Shown here: positions 1 to 9,572 of the stretch, in pieces | How the letters are laid out: every line of letters starts with the position of its first letter | How positions within the stretch are numbered: the first letter of the stretch is position 1 | Assembly (NCBI GenBank): GCA_021234155.1 | Contig: JAJEKV010000017.1 | Location: 19,106,372-19,170,371 of the forward strand | Reading direction: 5' to 3' | Length of the DNA stretch: 64,000 nt | Source: Isoetes taiwanensis | Taxonomy: Eukaryota; Streptophyta; Lycopodiopsida; Isoetales; Isoetaceae | Position numbers and translations under genes: made by a program | Notes under the pieces: generated by a model | What the model was told of the DNA's origin: nothing | What the model saw: only the letters and a program-made list of their open reading frames with translations | Databases searched by the model: none

Positions 1-1206
1 GAGAGTTGACCGGGAGGGCTATCCCATCCCGTGGGGACCGCCTTGCTATCCAACGAGCTTGTAATCGATTGTGTAACCAGGTGTCGCATATAAATTTGTG
101 CATAGGGAAGATCTTCGGGATGTCCTAGATACTTCCTAATTTGTTGCGGCGCCTTCCTCAATGGAGAGTTTCGCCAACCGAAGAAAATCAGCATTGCGCT
201 GAAATGGGATATCCACAGGGGCCATCATGCCGCCATGCCACTTTGAAAGGAAGAGGTGGCGTCGAGCAAACCACATAATCATGATAGCAGGAGGGAGCTG
301 GGGAAGTCAACCGGCATTCTGCGGAAGAATTGCGATCCGGAAGGCGCCAAGTTTTGCTTGAGCCTCATCGCCAGATCAATAGCTTTGCGGTTGTTGTTCG
401 AGATCACGGATCCGATTGTCCCTTTCGAGGAGGCGATGGATCGGTCACGGACCCGTTCGAGAAGGATTGACCGGGAGGAGGATTTCCCGGTGTATTGAGA
501 CGCGAAGCACGGCAATCTCCGCGTCATCTAGTATTTTCTCGTTTCGCACGCACCTCGTAGGCGATCTTGAAGAGAGGTGGTGAGAGGTTCGTGTAGAAAG
601 CCGAGCCGTCAAGGAGGCTTAATTTGAGCGTCGGGCTGAAAGATTTTGAACTTGAGTGCTGAAATTTTCACATTAGTTATTCCGGTTTAAGTACAAGGCA
701 TTGAGTTTAGCAATATCAAGCGTCCTTGGTACTTTCGAGCCAAGATTTGGACTTGTTGTGCTCCAATAAAGTCTGATTTTGAAATGACCGATTCAGACAT
801 CCTATTTAATCAAGGACAGTTGGCTGACTTGAGCTTGTGTACTTTTGAGATCCGCATGAGCCCGCAAAAGAGAGCTTCATGCTTGTCTTGAAGTTTGGCC
901 ATTCCAAAGTTGCAAATTGGGCGCTTGAAGTATTTGAAGGTCTTAGCTACAAAAACCGCTTAAAATTATCACAGGCCTCGAAAGTGGATATTGAATACAT
1001 TCATAAGAGCGCCTTGGGATTCTTGTAACTTAAGAGAGGGTAGAGCTTGAGCATCGCCGACATCGATACAACAACCGACGAGGGTGTTGTGGTGGTGGAG
1101 TTGGCTAATTTTATGCCCGGTTTGGGAGGTCCGGGAAAAATGGTGTGAAGTGGATGGTGTAGCCCGGAGGAGGAGCTGAAAGATTTTGACATGAGTGTGA
1201 CCGTGG
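1..1206. other. old transposon-derived sequence, no intact gene
   Basis: GC-rich sequence unlike the AT-rich gene-bearing half of the window. Minus-strand reading is slightly richer in open frame (an 82-codon stretch at 279-527 that is basic and serine-rich), but no domain can be recognised. A short phrase, GGCTGAAAGATTTTGA, occurs near 637 and a variant of it near 1172, so the stretch contains internal repetition. It is probably part of the same degraded element as the minus-strand frame at 1207-2220. I see no RNA gene or promoter here. Confidence 0.4.
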
Positions 1207-1719
1207 TCATGACCGGGGAAGAGGCCCTGGTACGTGAAGTGCCAACTTGGTGAGTGATTGGAAGGGAGCCGACCGAGTGGAATTATGAGAATTTGGTGGT
1301 GTGGGAGGGAAGTAATGACGGATGAGGGCTTGAAAGTGCCCTCCCAGATAAACTTCAGAAATGGAAGTGGTACCTACACGGCGGTCCATTTCTTGGAGAA
1401 GACGATAGAACATCATTTGGGGCCAATCTATGTGGTGTTTAATGGAGTGTGTAGCGGTGAGGACCAGGTTATAGAAAGGCTTATTGATATGGGTGTTCTT
1501 GATAGAATACCCAAGGAATTTTCGCCCACGGAAATTTAACAAAGGTCTCGTGAGGCTTGTCGATATTGGTCCGGGGCGATGGACATTGGCATGATAAGCG
1601 AGGTGCACCAAACTCGTGACATCGATATCCCGTATAGCGAGACCATGATACACAAGGGGTGTGCAAGGGAATATGAAATACCTCGAGAAATCAAATGTTG
1701 AGTCAATGAAATAGTGGTG

Positions 1720-2158
1720 CCATCGACCCCTTACGGTGGTGTAATGGAAGTGGCTGTTAACGATATTGGCGATGAACATCATTTGGGGAATCGGTGGGGA
1801 TTTGGAGCCGGAAGTTCCATTTGAGAGAATTGTAAAAAGTAATTTGGTGTCGTGGAGGTTCGGCGACTTCTTTATTTGGGCCAACAAGGGCTTCCACGGA
1901 AAGTGGGCGTCAAGAAGGATAAGGAAGATGCAAAAAGGGCGGATCCTTGCCATCGACCACGATGGTGTAACCATGGCTGTTAACGATATTGGCGATGAAC
2001 CGCTGCGCGAATCGGGTCGATTTGGAGCCGGAAGTTCCATTTGAGAGAATTCGTAAAGCTGGTGTCGTTCAGCGACTTCTTTATTTGGGCCAACAAGGGC
2101 TTCACGGAAAGTGGGCGTCAAGAAGGATACAGATGCAAAAAGGGCCGGATCCTTGGGA
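1720..2158. repeat. two-unit direct tandem repeat, about 230 bp
   Basis: The segment beginning CCATCGACC at about 1720 recurs at about 1950. Shared landmarks are GGCTGTTAACGATATTGG (1752 and 1975), GATTTGGAGCCGGAAGTTCC, and CTTTATTTGGGCCAACAAGG. The second unit stops at GGATCCTTGG near 2158, about 60 bp before the LTR. The units differ by several small indels. The unit lies inside the degraded minus-strand frame, so it duplicates part of that reading frame. Confidence 0.85.
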
Positions 2159-2215
2159 GCAGTAGCTTGAAGTGTAGAAAATCTTGGGGCAGCCATGGAA
2201 ATGATGTGCAGAACG

Positions 2216-2220
2216 AAGAG
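2216..2220. repeat. target-site duplication AAGAG (left)
   Basis: The five bases before the 5' LTR are AAGAG, and the five bases after the 3' LTR (15597-15601) are also AAGAG. A 5-bp duplication is the usual length for Ty3/Gypsy integrases, and it fixes both ends of the element. Confidence 0.9.
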
Positions 2221-3890
2221 TGTGACGTTCAAAGACATATCGCTCCCGGGGCGTATATTGTCTCGCCACGCCACGCGCATTACGCCCACCCGATTGACGT
2301 GTACGCCAACGTATAGCCAAGTGGGTAGCCCCTAGGGGGCAACTTGCTAAGAATGTGCATTAGTATTAATGTGCACATTTTCCAATGTACACATTAATGT
2401 AGGCACACATTTCCATGTGGCCACTTGATGCCAAGTGGGCCATACCCATAGGTGCAATTAATGTGCACATTTTCCAATGTACACATTCATTAATGTGCAC
2501 ACATTTCCATGTGGGCACATTTGGCCACCTAGCCCTTAAAAGCAAGTGGGCCCATTTCCAATTATCCCACATGCCAAAAGGGGATAATTGGAAACCCTAG
2601 CCAACCCCCTTGTCTATATAGGGTTGGAAACCCTAGCTGACCCAATTTTCGATTTTAGGGCTTCGGAACTCTGTTTTGGCTGCCTCAACAGCCAAAACCG
2701 CATCCCAGACTCTGACTGGGAGAATTGCAACCTTAGTTTCTCTAGATTCGGCGCCAGGATGGTCGAGCTCAGGTCAGGAGGAGCCTCTCAAGGACCAGGT
2801 ATTTGGCCAATTAGATAGTCTAAACCCTATTTTAGTCATTGTATCAGTAGGTTTAGCCTATTACATTGCCCATAGCAGCCCTCTAGATCTTTAGATAGCG
2901 GATTCTAACTAAAGAACCTAACTCTATGTTGTAGATTAGATCTAGTTCTTTAGTTCTCTGTGAAGTATATGGATGATGCATCTCTATGAACTCCTTGTAT
3001 TGGGAAGGGGGGTAGAGACCTAAAGCTTTGTAGATGATGTTCCTAGAGTAGCCTCTCTAGCACACTGTAGATGCGGCACTGCGGCACAAGAGCCACACCG
3101 GTTTGTGGGTGAAGGGGGGCAGACCGGGCTTATAAGGAGGTTCATGTTCTGACTCTTGAACGACCCCTATGGTGTGTTAGTACTGCCGGGGGTCACTGTG
3201 ACTAGGTCTAATGGCTTGCCACTGCGAGTGGGCAAGGCATGGGCCCGACACTCGTGAGGTGGTGAATATGACCTTCCATTGAGTTCAAGTCGGATATGGG
3301 CAGTGGCCCTCTAGTCACCTTGAGTCAGCATTGTAGATCTCTGGAGGGAGAGATCCCTACCTGCCCCATCGGAATCGGGAGATGTAACCCGTGATATAGG
3401 CCCCTTGGCTATGCATCCCGGGCCACGGTCAGTCCCAACACTTTTCAACCTACTACGCAAAGTGTGCAGGGGAGGGGCGGATGGAGTGGACAACCCTAGG
3501 CCATGTTCTTATGCCGCCCAAATCCATTGCCATGAATTACATGCGCAATGAACTCGGAGACCCAAGCTTGTCGGGTCCATCCCCGTGGTTCCGAGCCTTG
3601 GGTAGGATTCCCTATGTGATGTGCTGATCTTTGTCTATGCAGATATGTGGAGGACCATCCTTCGTGATGGTCGCATGATGTTGATGTATGTGCTACTGAC
3701 ATGTATGTTTACGCTTCCGCAGCTAGGTAGGCCCCGAGGGAGGCGGTGCAATGACCCTTCCACTCTTCCCAATTGAACAGATTACGGTTGCGGTGTCATG
3801 TGGAGGGCCCCGTATTGAAACGAGCTGGTATGGGGATGAACTCCTGGTCGATACGGTGAATGCACCGATACAGTAGTAGGGGACGTCACA
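2221..3890 (+). repeat. 5' LTR
   Basis: The LTR begins TGTGACGTTC and ends GGACGTCACA, giving an 8-bp terminal inverted repeat TGTGACGT/ACGTCACA. U3 contains internal subrepeats: TTAATGTGCACATTTTCCAA occurs twice (near 2368 and 2457). Phrases such as ACACATTTCCATGTG also recur. Differences from the 3' LTR are clustered in short patches around CAG, CTG and CG (for example near 2700 and 3075-3130), while long stretches are identical. Confidence 0.95.
2615..2620 (+). promoter_or_regulatory. LTR promoter TATA box
   Basis: TATATA in the context CTTGTCTATATAGGG, flanked by two AAACCCTAG-type motifs. The same site is at 14294-14299 in the 3' LTR. It is the only good TATA box in the LTR, so the U3/R border should lie about 30 bp downstream. 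Confidence 0.6.
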
Positions 3891-3892
3891 GA

Positions 3893-3906
3893 TGGTATCG
3901 AGCTAT
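3893..3906 (+). other. primer-binding site, initiator tRNA-Met type
   Basis: TGGTATCGAGC starts two bases after the LTR end. Plant LTR elements primed by initiator tRNA-Met normally have TGGTATCAGAGC here. The difference is loss of an A inside CAG, one of many CAG/CG discrepancies in this window, so it may be a consensus error rather than a mutation. Confidence 0.8.
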
Positions 3907-4094
3907 GTTCTTGGAGACCAAGAGCAAAGCACCGCCATGTCCCAGTAGCACTAACTTGATAGGATTCTCAAACCTCGAAAAAATGAGAAAATTTTTTCTC
4001 ATTTTTGTAGTTTATGCTAAGCTAGTAACAGTTAAAATAAATAGAAACGTAAAAAGACTAAAAATTGATGAGCCAACATCCAAAAAGTAGGGTG

Positions 4095-4160
4095 GTCTCA
4101 CACGTCGCCGCCAGACGATTTCTACATTCTAGAAATCGGCCGGGCATATAACGTCTTGAC
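4095..4160 (+). repeat. hairpin element H1 (module A, degraded 3' arm)
   Basis: Begins GTCTCACACGTCGCCGCCAG and has the central stem GATTTCTA / TAGAAATC around a short loop. The closing arm expected to end GTGAGAC is poorly conserved. It is one of four related copies, arranged as two pairs about 190 bp apart (4095, 4281; 5962, 6159). Confidence 0.7.
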
Positions 4161-4280
4161 ATTCAGCTTTGACACCAAAAAGTTGTAAATTACAGTAAAA
4201 TACCTTGATAATTCTAAATTTAAGCTAAGAATTAGTAGATTTAGCATGTTACATGTTAATTTAATAGTGGGCCCCACCAT

Positions 4281-4350
4281 GTCTCACACGCCGCCGCCAG
4301 ACGAGATGTGTTTCTACATTTTAGAATCGGGCTGGGCAACGCGGTGAGAC
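4281..4350 (+). repeat. hairpin element H2 (module A)
   Basis: Starts GTCTCAC and ends GTGAGAC, an exact 7-bp terminal inversion. The arms continue as CGCCGCCAG against CTGGGCAACG, and a central TTTCTA/TAGAA stem closes around CATTT. The imperfect stem is about 30 bp. It lies about 75 bp upstream of the module A TATA box. Confidence 0.85.
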
Positions 4351-4426
4351 CTTGCTTAATTAGGTGTTTTTAGGTGTTCTAGACAACCCAAAAAGGTAGC
4401 TTAAAAGTTGACCTAAAAATTGGCCC

Positions 4427-4501
4427 TATAAATAGAACCGGAACCCTCCCATTTTTCCCGTCCTTCCCGAGAACTTCACCAGTATTGTCAAGGCGATCTT
4501 T
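4427..4501 (+). promoter_or_regulatory. module A promoter: TATA box and leader motif
   Basis: TATAAATAG at 4427-4435 follows the hairpin pair. The leader motif AGGCGATCTTTC begins 64 bp downstream, at 4491. The same arrangement occurs in module B (TATAAATA at 6404, AGGCGATCTTTC at 6461). The first good ATG is 107 bp after the TATA box. This suggests that the downstream frame has its own RNA polymerase II promoter inside the retrotransposon. Confidence 0.6.
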
Positions 4502-4533
4502 CGTAGCGCCAGAATCCAATCGACGCAACCAAA

Positions 4534-5818
4534 ATGATGGCCCGCACGGGCGCATCGCTAGGAAGCCTCGTAGGAGCCGGATCCTCCGCCAAAGGGTTCG
4601 CCTTTTTCACAGATTCTTGGGAACGCCTTCTCCACGCCGACGGATCTTCGCCGAGCGGCGAGGAATCGTGGTCGGACCGGAGCGACCACACGAGAGATCT
4701 TGGAGGACGACGGGCCGCAGGCGCCATGGACGAGATCCTCAACTAAATTGCACCGGGCAGAGGCAGGAAGCGGGAGCAGGGGAGCAACACCGGGGGACGC
4801 CAACCCACGTGAGGAGCAGAGGGAACAAAGCGAACCCACCAATAGGCCAAGAACAACAATAGATGAGATCCACCGCAGGAGGAGCAGGTAGGGAGAGGAG
4901 GCAGCTCACGGAACTCACCCCCTAAGAAGAGGCCGACCCAGCACGCCGGCCCACAAATACGGCTGGGCAAATGGCCACGGGAGCAGAGAACAAAGAGTCG
5001 AAGACGCCGGGCGGATCCAAGAAGAGGAGGGCCAAGGCCATAAAGGCGTGCAAGAGGAAGGTGGTCAAGGTTGGGAAGAGAGCCAAGGTCCTGGCCATCA
5101 ACGAGCCATCGGGAGGTGAGACCCCGCCCACCACCACCGACCATTCGCACCAAGACTACGTCGGGCGCGGACGGGCAAGCTCTTCAAAGCCCCCTGGCCG
5201 CAGAGGAAGAGGTACCCGAAAGCGCATCGCCCAAGAGCGTGAGGAGAGGGAGGCCGGACAGTGGCGGCTCCCCACCATTTCCGACGTGGGATAGGGTCAA
5301 GGCCCCCACGGCAAACGGGAGTTTATGTGATAGACCCCTTAAAGGTCTATCGAAGAGGATCAAGGAGCACGACGCAGATATGGCTAAGTGGGAGGCCTAC
5401 AACACCTATTACCGTGGAGCACCGGGTGAGAACGATTGAAGGCGGGCACCGACGAAGAGCCGCATTAATCAAGCCCCCTCCACCAAAGCCCAAGCCTCCA
5501 CACAGCACCGGGAAAGAAGAGGAGCAAGAAGAAACAGAGGAAGAGCGGGAGGCTCAAGGAGATCCGCCACTTCCGAAGAGTTACGGACTCCCGATTCCCG
5601 AGGCCGCCAGCCCGGTCCGCTGAGAAGTCATCCAAGAATACAACACGGACATGCGCTGCGGATGAGACGAGATGTTGTTGTGGTTTGCAAGAGGCGGCCA
5701 AGCCCACTTAGTGAAACATTTTGAAGATTCAACGGCCTGCACGGTGCACGCGAAGAGGGTTACCCTCATGAGGCAGGATATGTATCTTGCCAGACACATC
5801 AAGGGAGAACGCCCTTGA
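4534..5818 (+). pseudogene. CENH3-like histone H3 variant gene (frames broken in this sequence)
   Basis: The 3' end encodes a histone H3 fold. Visible pieces are LKEIRHF from 5553 (before the first helix), IPEAASPVR from 5594, EVIQEYNTDMR from 5624, LQEAA from 5685, HLVKHFEDS from 5705, HAKRVTLMRQD from 5747, then LARHIKGERP and a TGA at 5816-5818. LKEIRHF, the IPxAAS region and VTLMRxD match plant centromeric CENH3 rather than canonical H3, which has VTIMPKD there. A very basic stretch (GKKRSKKKQRKSG, just before LKEIRHF) and another lysine-rich run near 5020-5100 form a tail. The second of two adjacent ATGs (4537) starts MARTG, like H3-type N termini. The total span would be about 425 codons, a long tail for CENH3. 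Stops at 5621 and 5663 and several frame switches break it here; they may be sequence errors. Expected role: nucleosome component, possibly at centromeres (inference). Confidence 0.8.
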
Positions 5819-5961
5819 ACCTTGTAAATGACTGTAAACTTTTGTTAATATAAAGAAAATTTTGCGTAAATAAAGTGTCCAAACCTGTTTAAATAGGTCA
5901 AGATATCGATCCCTAGCTTTTGTTTTAATTAAATTAGAGTTTTGAGCAAAATTGAGACGAT
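5819..5961 (+). terminator. module A 3' region, possible poly(A) signal
   Basis: Immediately after the histone-like stop codon the sequence turns AT-rich. AATATAAAG lies near 5849 and GTAAATAAAG near 5868. This would serve as a plant-type polyadenylation region and separates module A from the hairpins of module B. No hairpin terminator is visible. Confidence 0.35.
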
Positions 5962-6027
5962 GTCTCACATCGTCGCCGCCGTGATGATTTCTATATTTTA
6001 GAAATCTGGGCCGGGCAACGGTGAGAC
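5962..6027 (+). repeat. hairpin element H3 (module B)
   Basis: Starts GTCTCACATCGTCGCCG and ends ACGGTGAGAC, with the central stem GATTTCTA/TAGAAATC around TATTT. It is related to H1, H2 and H4; the loop base change (CATTT to TATTT) leaves the stem intact. Confidence 0.85.
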
Positions 6028-6158
6028 CATGCCCAAAAATGCCCAAAACAGCTCCAAATCGACCAAGTAAGGGGTCAATTCTGCCTAACTCGATGAGTTT
6101 AGTAGAATTACAGCCTTAGATCACCTAAATTGAGTAATCCTAGCCCAATTAGGACTAT

Positions 6159-6226
6159 GTCTCACACGTCGCGCCAGGACAGATTTCTACATTTTAGAAA
6201 TCGGGCTGGGCGCAACGTATGAGACC
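6159..6226 (+). repeat. hairpin element H4 (module B)
   Basis: Starts GTCTCACACGTCGCGCCAG and ends GTATGAGAC, with the central stem GATTTCTA/TAGAAATC around CATTT. It lies about 180 bp upstream of the module B TATA box and about 195 bp downstream of H3, matching the spacing of the H1-H2 pair. Confidence 0.85.
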
Positions 6227-6403
6227 CCGTACCATTTCTTCACCAAATGATCTCCAGATTGCACAATAGGTTCAGTAGCTCTCCTTAGCATGCTCAAACT
6301 CTAGAAATAGTCTTCAAACTTGCAATTGCATCCCTTAATAGATCAGAATTGCCTAGTCTCAGTAAAATCTAGGTCATCCAAAAATTAGGGTTTTCCCCTT
6401 TTC

Positions 6404-6472
6404 TATAAATAAGTTCCCCATTTCTCAATTGGCACCCTGCAAATTCGCTCCCCACTGCTTAGGCGATCTTTC
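6404..6472 (+). promoter_or_regulatory. module B promoter: TATA box and leader motif
   Basis: TATAAATAAG begins at 6404 and the leader motif AGGCGATCTTTC is at 6461-6472, 57 bp downstream. The first ATG of the module B frame (6526) is 122 bp after the TATA box. Shared motif order and spacing with module A argue that the two were derived from one another or co-opted together. Confidence 0.6.
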
Positions 6473-6525
6473 AGCTCCCTGAGGCGCTTCTGCATCCGTT
6501 CGATACTCCCTTCCTTGCTAGATCA

Positions 6526-8042
6526 ATGGCTACTGCTGATTTCGGGCGATGGTACAGCGCCAGTGCCCATGCTACTGAGGCAGATGTCAACGACATCTTC
6601 CAAGTCTTTGTGAAAGAAATCGACATTCAAGCTACGCTAAATGCAACCCCAGCTTATAGGCAGGTGCTAGCAGAATTTCAAGCTAGGGTAGGACCCTCCC
6701 TTGTTCAAGTCCCCCCTTGCATAGGATACTTTGTTCCCCGCCAATCCCTTCAAGCAGCCTTGGGCGATGTCCCCAACATCGCCAAGTACTTGACTAACAA
6801 AGGCTGAGAGGCTGCCGACTACATGGTCCCGACGACCAACGGGACCAAGGCTTCTCTTACACAGCCGCCCTAGCCATCTTCTTATCCCATCGGGCCGAGA
6901 ACCCGATGGGGGCAACCTCTATCCCTCCGATGGAGGTAGACCCCATAGCTGAGCAGGAGGAAGAGCAAAATGCCGCCGCAGTATCAACAAGAACAGGAAG
7001 CAAGAGAGGATGAAGAAGAGTCGGACGACGAAGGATACACCGAGCCTCGACTTCGGACGAAGAAAGGCCAAGGAGAGCGTGAGCTGACCAATTTCGAAAG
7101 CGTAACCAGCAGGCATCGAGTTGCTCCCCACTCGGGCTAGGCATCACAAGCCTAGCCCCTATCATCATCAACGAGAGAGGAGTATCTACTCCTCACCGAC
7201 ATCCGTAACCTCCCAGAATGCGGGAGAGGGAGCTCGGGGTTGGACTAACCGCTTCCACCAATCTGGGTAGACCGACCTGGACGACTTCATCGTCCAGGGG
7301 AGCATCGACTTCCCGCTTCAAGTGAGGGAGTCCGACACCTACGGGGGAGACGACCTCCGATATCCGTGCCTACTGGAAGACATAAGGCAATTGATGGAGG
7401 GCGAGGGGAGCTGCCAACAGAGGAGGAGTTCCTCGCCCTCCAAGAGCAGATGGGGATCCGTGGGAAGACCACAGTATCCTAATGCCGGGTCCTTCAATAT
7501 CACCCTTGCCAAAAGGAGAAGGAATCGACCTCGGGAGGCTCGACCGCACAATTGAAGACTCGAGGGGAGCTCATCGAAGTAGAGGTCCAGCGAAAGTCTG
7601 TTGGGGCTGACCTTTGGAGGCCAAACAAGCGGGAAGCTTCTACGACACACAACGACAGTCGCCGTACTACTTACCAACGCTAATGGATGGGAGGATAGCG
7701 GTAATTCACCGCAAGTTCAGTTCAGGCTAAGAAGGAGTGTTTATGCTGATTGCACTCTCGGTTTGGCAGCATGCTCGAATAGCAGCAAATGTCGACTATG
7801 CTGTCTTAGTCAAGAGGGCAATGGCACTTGACCTCTTCGACTTCGCCATCCCCCACCGACGTCAGGGGAGATTAGCAGTGACTGCGGCCCTTACATCCGA
7901 CCGCAGGGTAGAAGACCTGGTGAGAGCCATCCAGGGAGGCTCGCCAGCAAGCATCATCAGGAACTTGGGTCACTCGGTAGGGACGGCCCAAGTTAAGAAG
8001 TTTCTTGAAGACAACCCGTCTTACCGGCGATTTCAAGACTAG
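6526..8042 (+). pseudogene. module B protein, unrecognised (frames broken)
   Basis: ATG at 6526 opens a clean frame of 93 codons (starts MATADFGRWYSASAHATEAD) with no family I recognise. Coding character continues in shifted frames. TAALAIFLSHRAENPMG is encoded near 6857, and a glutamate/aspartate-rich patch (REDEEESDDEG) lies near 7000. A final clean frame ends with a TAG at 8040-8042. The total would be about 500 aa. The last 100 residues contain TSDRRVEDLVRAIQGGSP, which loosely recalls the C-terminal docking region of histone H2A, but the match is weak and I do not call it. It has its own hairpins and TATA box. AT-rich sequence after 8043 may supply polyadenylation. Frame breaks may be sequencing artefacts, as elsewhere in the element. 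Confidence 0.5.
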
Positions 8043-8213
8043 TTAGACTCTTGATCCCGGAGACTTTTTGTATTTAAAATATTATATGATATATAAATAC
8101 AATTCTGCTGCACTTTAAATGTTTTGTTGATGTATTTTGCCCCACAATTATACCAACAAACATAAACAATGCAAGAGAACAAATGGAACTAACCATATAG
8201 CCATTAATCACTT
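8043..8213 (+). other. AT-rich spacer between module B and gag
   Basis: No gene is seen. It contains ATATATAAATAC-type sequence near 8090 and may act as the module B 3' end or as a leader for gag. A possible splice acceptor (CATATAG) occurs near 8200, so gag could be reached by splicing of the full-length RNA. Confidence 0.4.
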
Positions 8214-9563
8214 GTGGATGCAGCTAGAGGGCTAAGCGCAGGGGAACGACAACTGCGAGACCTTATAGAAGAGCAAACCCCGCCCAGACCACCCCCGGCA
8301 AGGAACCTATTTGAAGATAGGGAACCCATGACCCCAGAGGAGGAGATAGCCCAGATGAGGACGGATCTGGAGCAGATAAAGGCATTACCGTCCCGTGCAA
8401 GCGGGGAGTGGGTTCTGGTGGGCAATGCTCGGATTGCCGCAAGCATCAGCTTCGGAGGGAAGGAAGGGACAAGAAGAGGAGCAAGAGAAGGAGATCCCCA
8501 GTCCGAATCTTCCGACTCAAGTTGAACTTTTGACTCACTCGAGGAAGAGGAAGAGCGTGCCTCGAATCCAACGAGAGGGAAGGCAGAGGAACACCCCGGA
8601 GGGACGCATTACAAAGAGATATCGTGGGCCTCGACTACCGTAAGAAGGTAGATTCCTTGGGCAATGTATGGAAGGCCCTGAACTCGAACAATTCTCGGGG
8701 AGAACAGGTCGCTTGGAAGCAGAGGCATATCGGATCTAAATGAGCGAGTACGAAATGCTTATGGCATGAAGGATAAGGACAAAGGCAGAGTTGCAACAGC
8801 CAACTTGAAAGGAGCCGCTCGGATTTGGTGGAAGGGTTATGCAAAGGCACACGGCTTAAGCAGGGATGCTTGTAAGTTCGAAAAGTTTGCTAAAGCCTTC
8901 AAAGCGCCATTACGTTCCAAGGGAACATAAGTCCAAAGATGATGCAAGAAGTTTTCTGAGGTTGCGGCAAGGCAACAAATCAGTTGAAATATCTGAGGAA
9001 TTCATGAGGCTAAAGGTTTGTATGTGCGGGTTGGGAGAGAAGCATGAGAAAGCTATATTGAGGGGCTGAATGAGGAGATCCGCAAGCTTGTGAGGGCAAT
9101 AAACCCTAGGACAGTATCAGAAGCGGAATCCAAGGCTATAAGCTTGCAGGGGTCGGGACCTCAGAATAGCGGGCACAAGCAGCAGTACTTCCGGGAGAAA
9201 GGCAAGCGACAGGAAGCTACTGCCTCGTGGCAGCCATCCAGGTCCGGCTAGAACCCAATATGGTGGGAACCAGGGGAAGCAAGCAGGAGAAGAAGCGGTG
9301 TCCTTCAAGGACAAGCGGGGAGAAGTCAAACTACTCCAAAGCAAAGGTAATCCTTTTGCAAGCGATGCCCAAGGAAAAGAGACAGAGTGCATAGAAAGCG
9401 GTTGTGCCGGGTGCTTCCACCGGGCCATAGGACAAACAAAACCGCCCCTACGCCATGAGTGCAGCTCTAGCGGAGTTGGGAGATTGGGGCGCCTCATCCG
9501 GACGACGACCCGGTTAAGAGGCCGGGCGACTATATTGGGGGTGAGTGTCATATCTTTGCCGCA
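8214..9563 (+). pseudogene. gag of the chromovirus (frame-broken)
   Basis: The first open frame encodes a proline/glutamate-rich N terminus (RQLRDLIEEQTPPRPPPARN). A Retrotrans_gag-type core follows at about 8802-8905, readable as NLKGAARIWWKGYAKAHGLS; aromatic IWW after a small-residue run is typical of plant Ty3 Gag. EEFMRLKVCMCGLGEKHEKA follows at about 8997. A cysteine-containing stretch around 9355-9410 is where the zinc knuckle should lie, but I cannot align a clean CCHC there. Several frame changes interrupt it. Gag would form the cytoplasmic particle for reverse transcription. Confidence 0.75.
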
Positions 9564-9572
9564 TTAATAGAT

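Larger units (their letters stand above)
1207..2220 (-). pseudogene. degraded transposon ORF, function not recognised
   Basis: A long minus-strand open frame runs leftward across this interval. The same frame also runs on into the nested LTR to the right, so the real segment stops at 2220. The peptide contains phrases such as HHIDWPQMMFYRLLQEMD and DVTSLVHLAYHANVH. These have the feel of the accessory proteins found in plant Ty3 elements, but I cannot assign a family. Plus-strand frames over the same bases are likely shadows. The frame is interrupted on its 5' side by a direct duplication (1720-2158) and then by insertion of the complete retrotransposon at 2221. It probably belongs to the same host element as the minus-strand remnants right of 15602. 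Confidence 0.35.

Noticed and set aside
4558-5153. Long minus-strand open frames opposite the histone-like module
   Set aside because: They are GC-rich shadows of the plus-strand gene; the plus strand has the TATA box, ATG and histone motifs.
7682-8042. Calling the C terminus of module B a histone H2A
   Set aside because: Only a short loose resemblance around VEDLVRAIQGG; helices do not align convincingly. Kept as a question, not an annotation.
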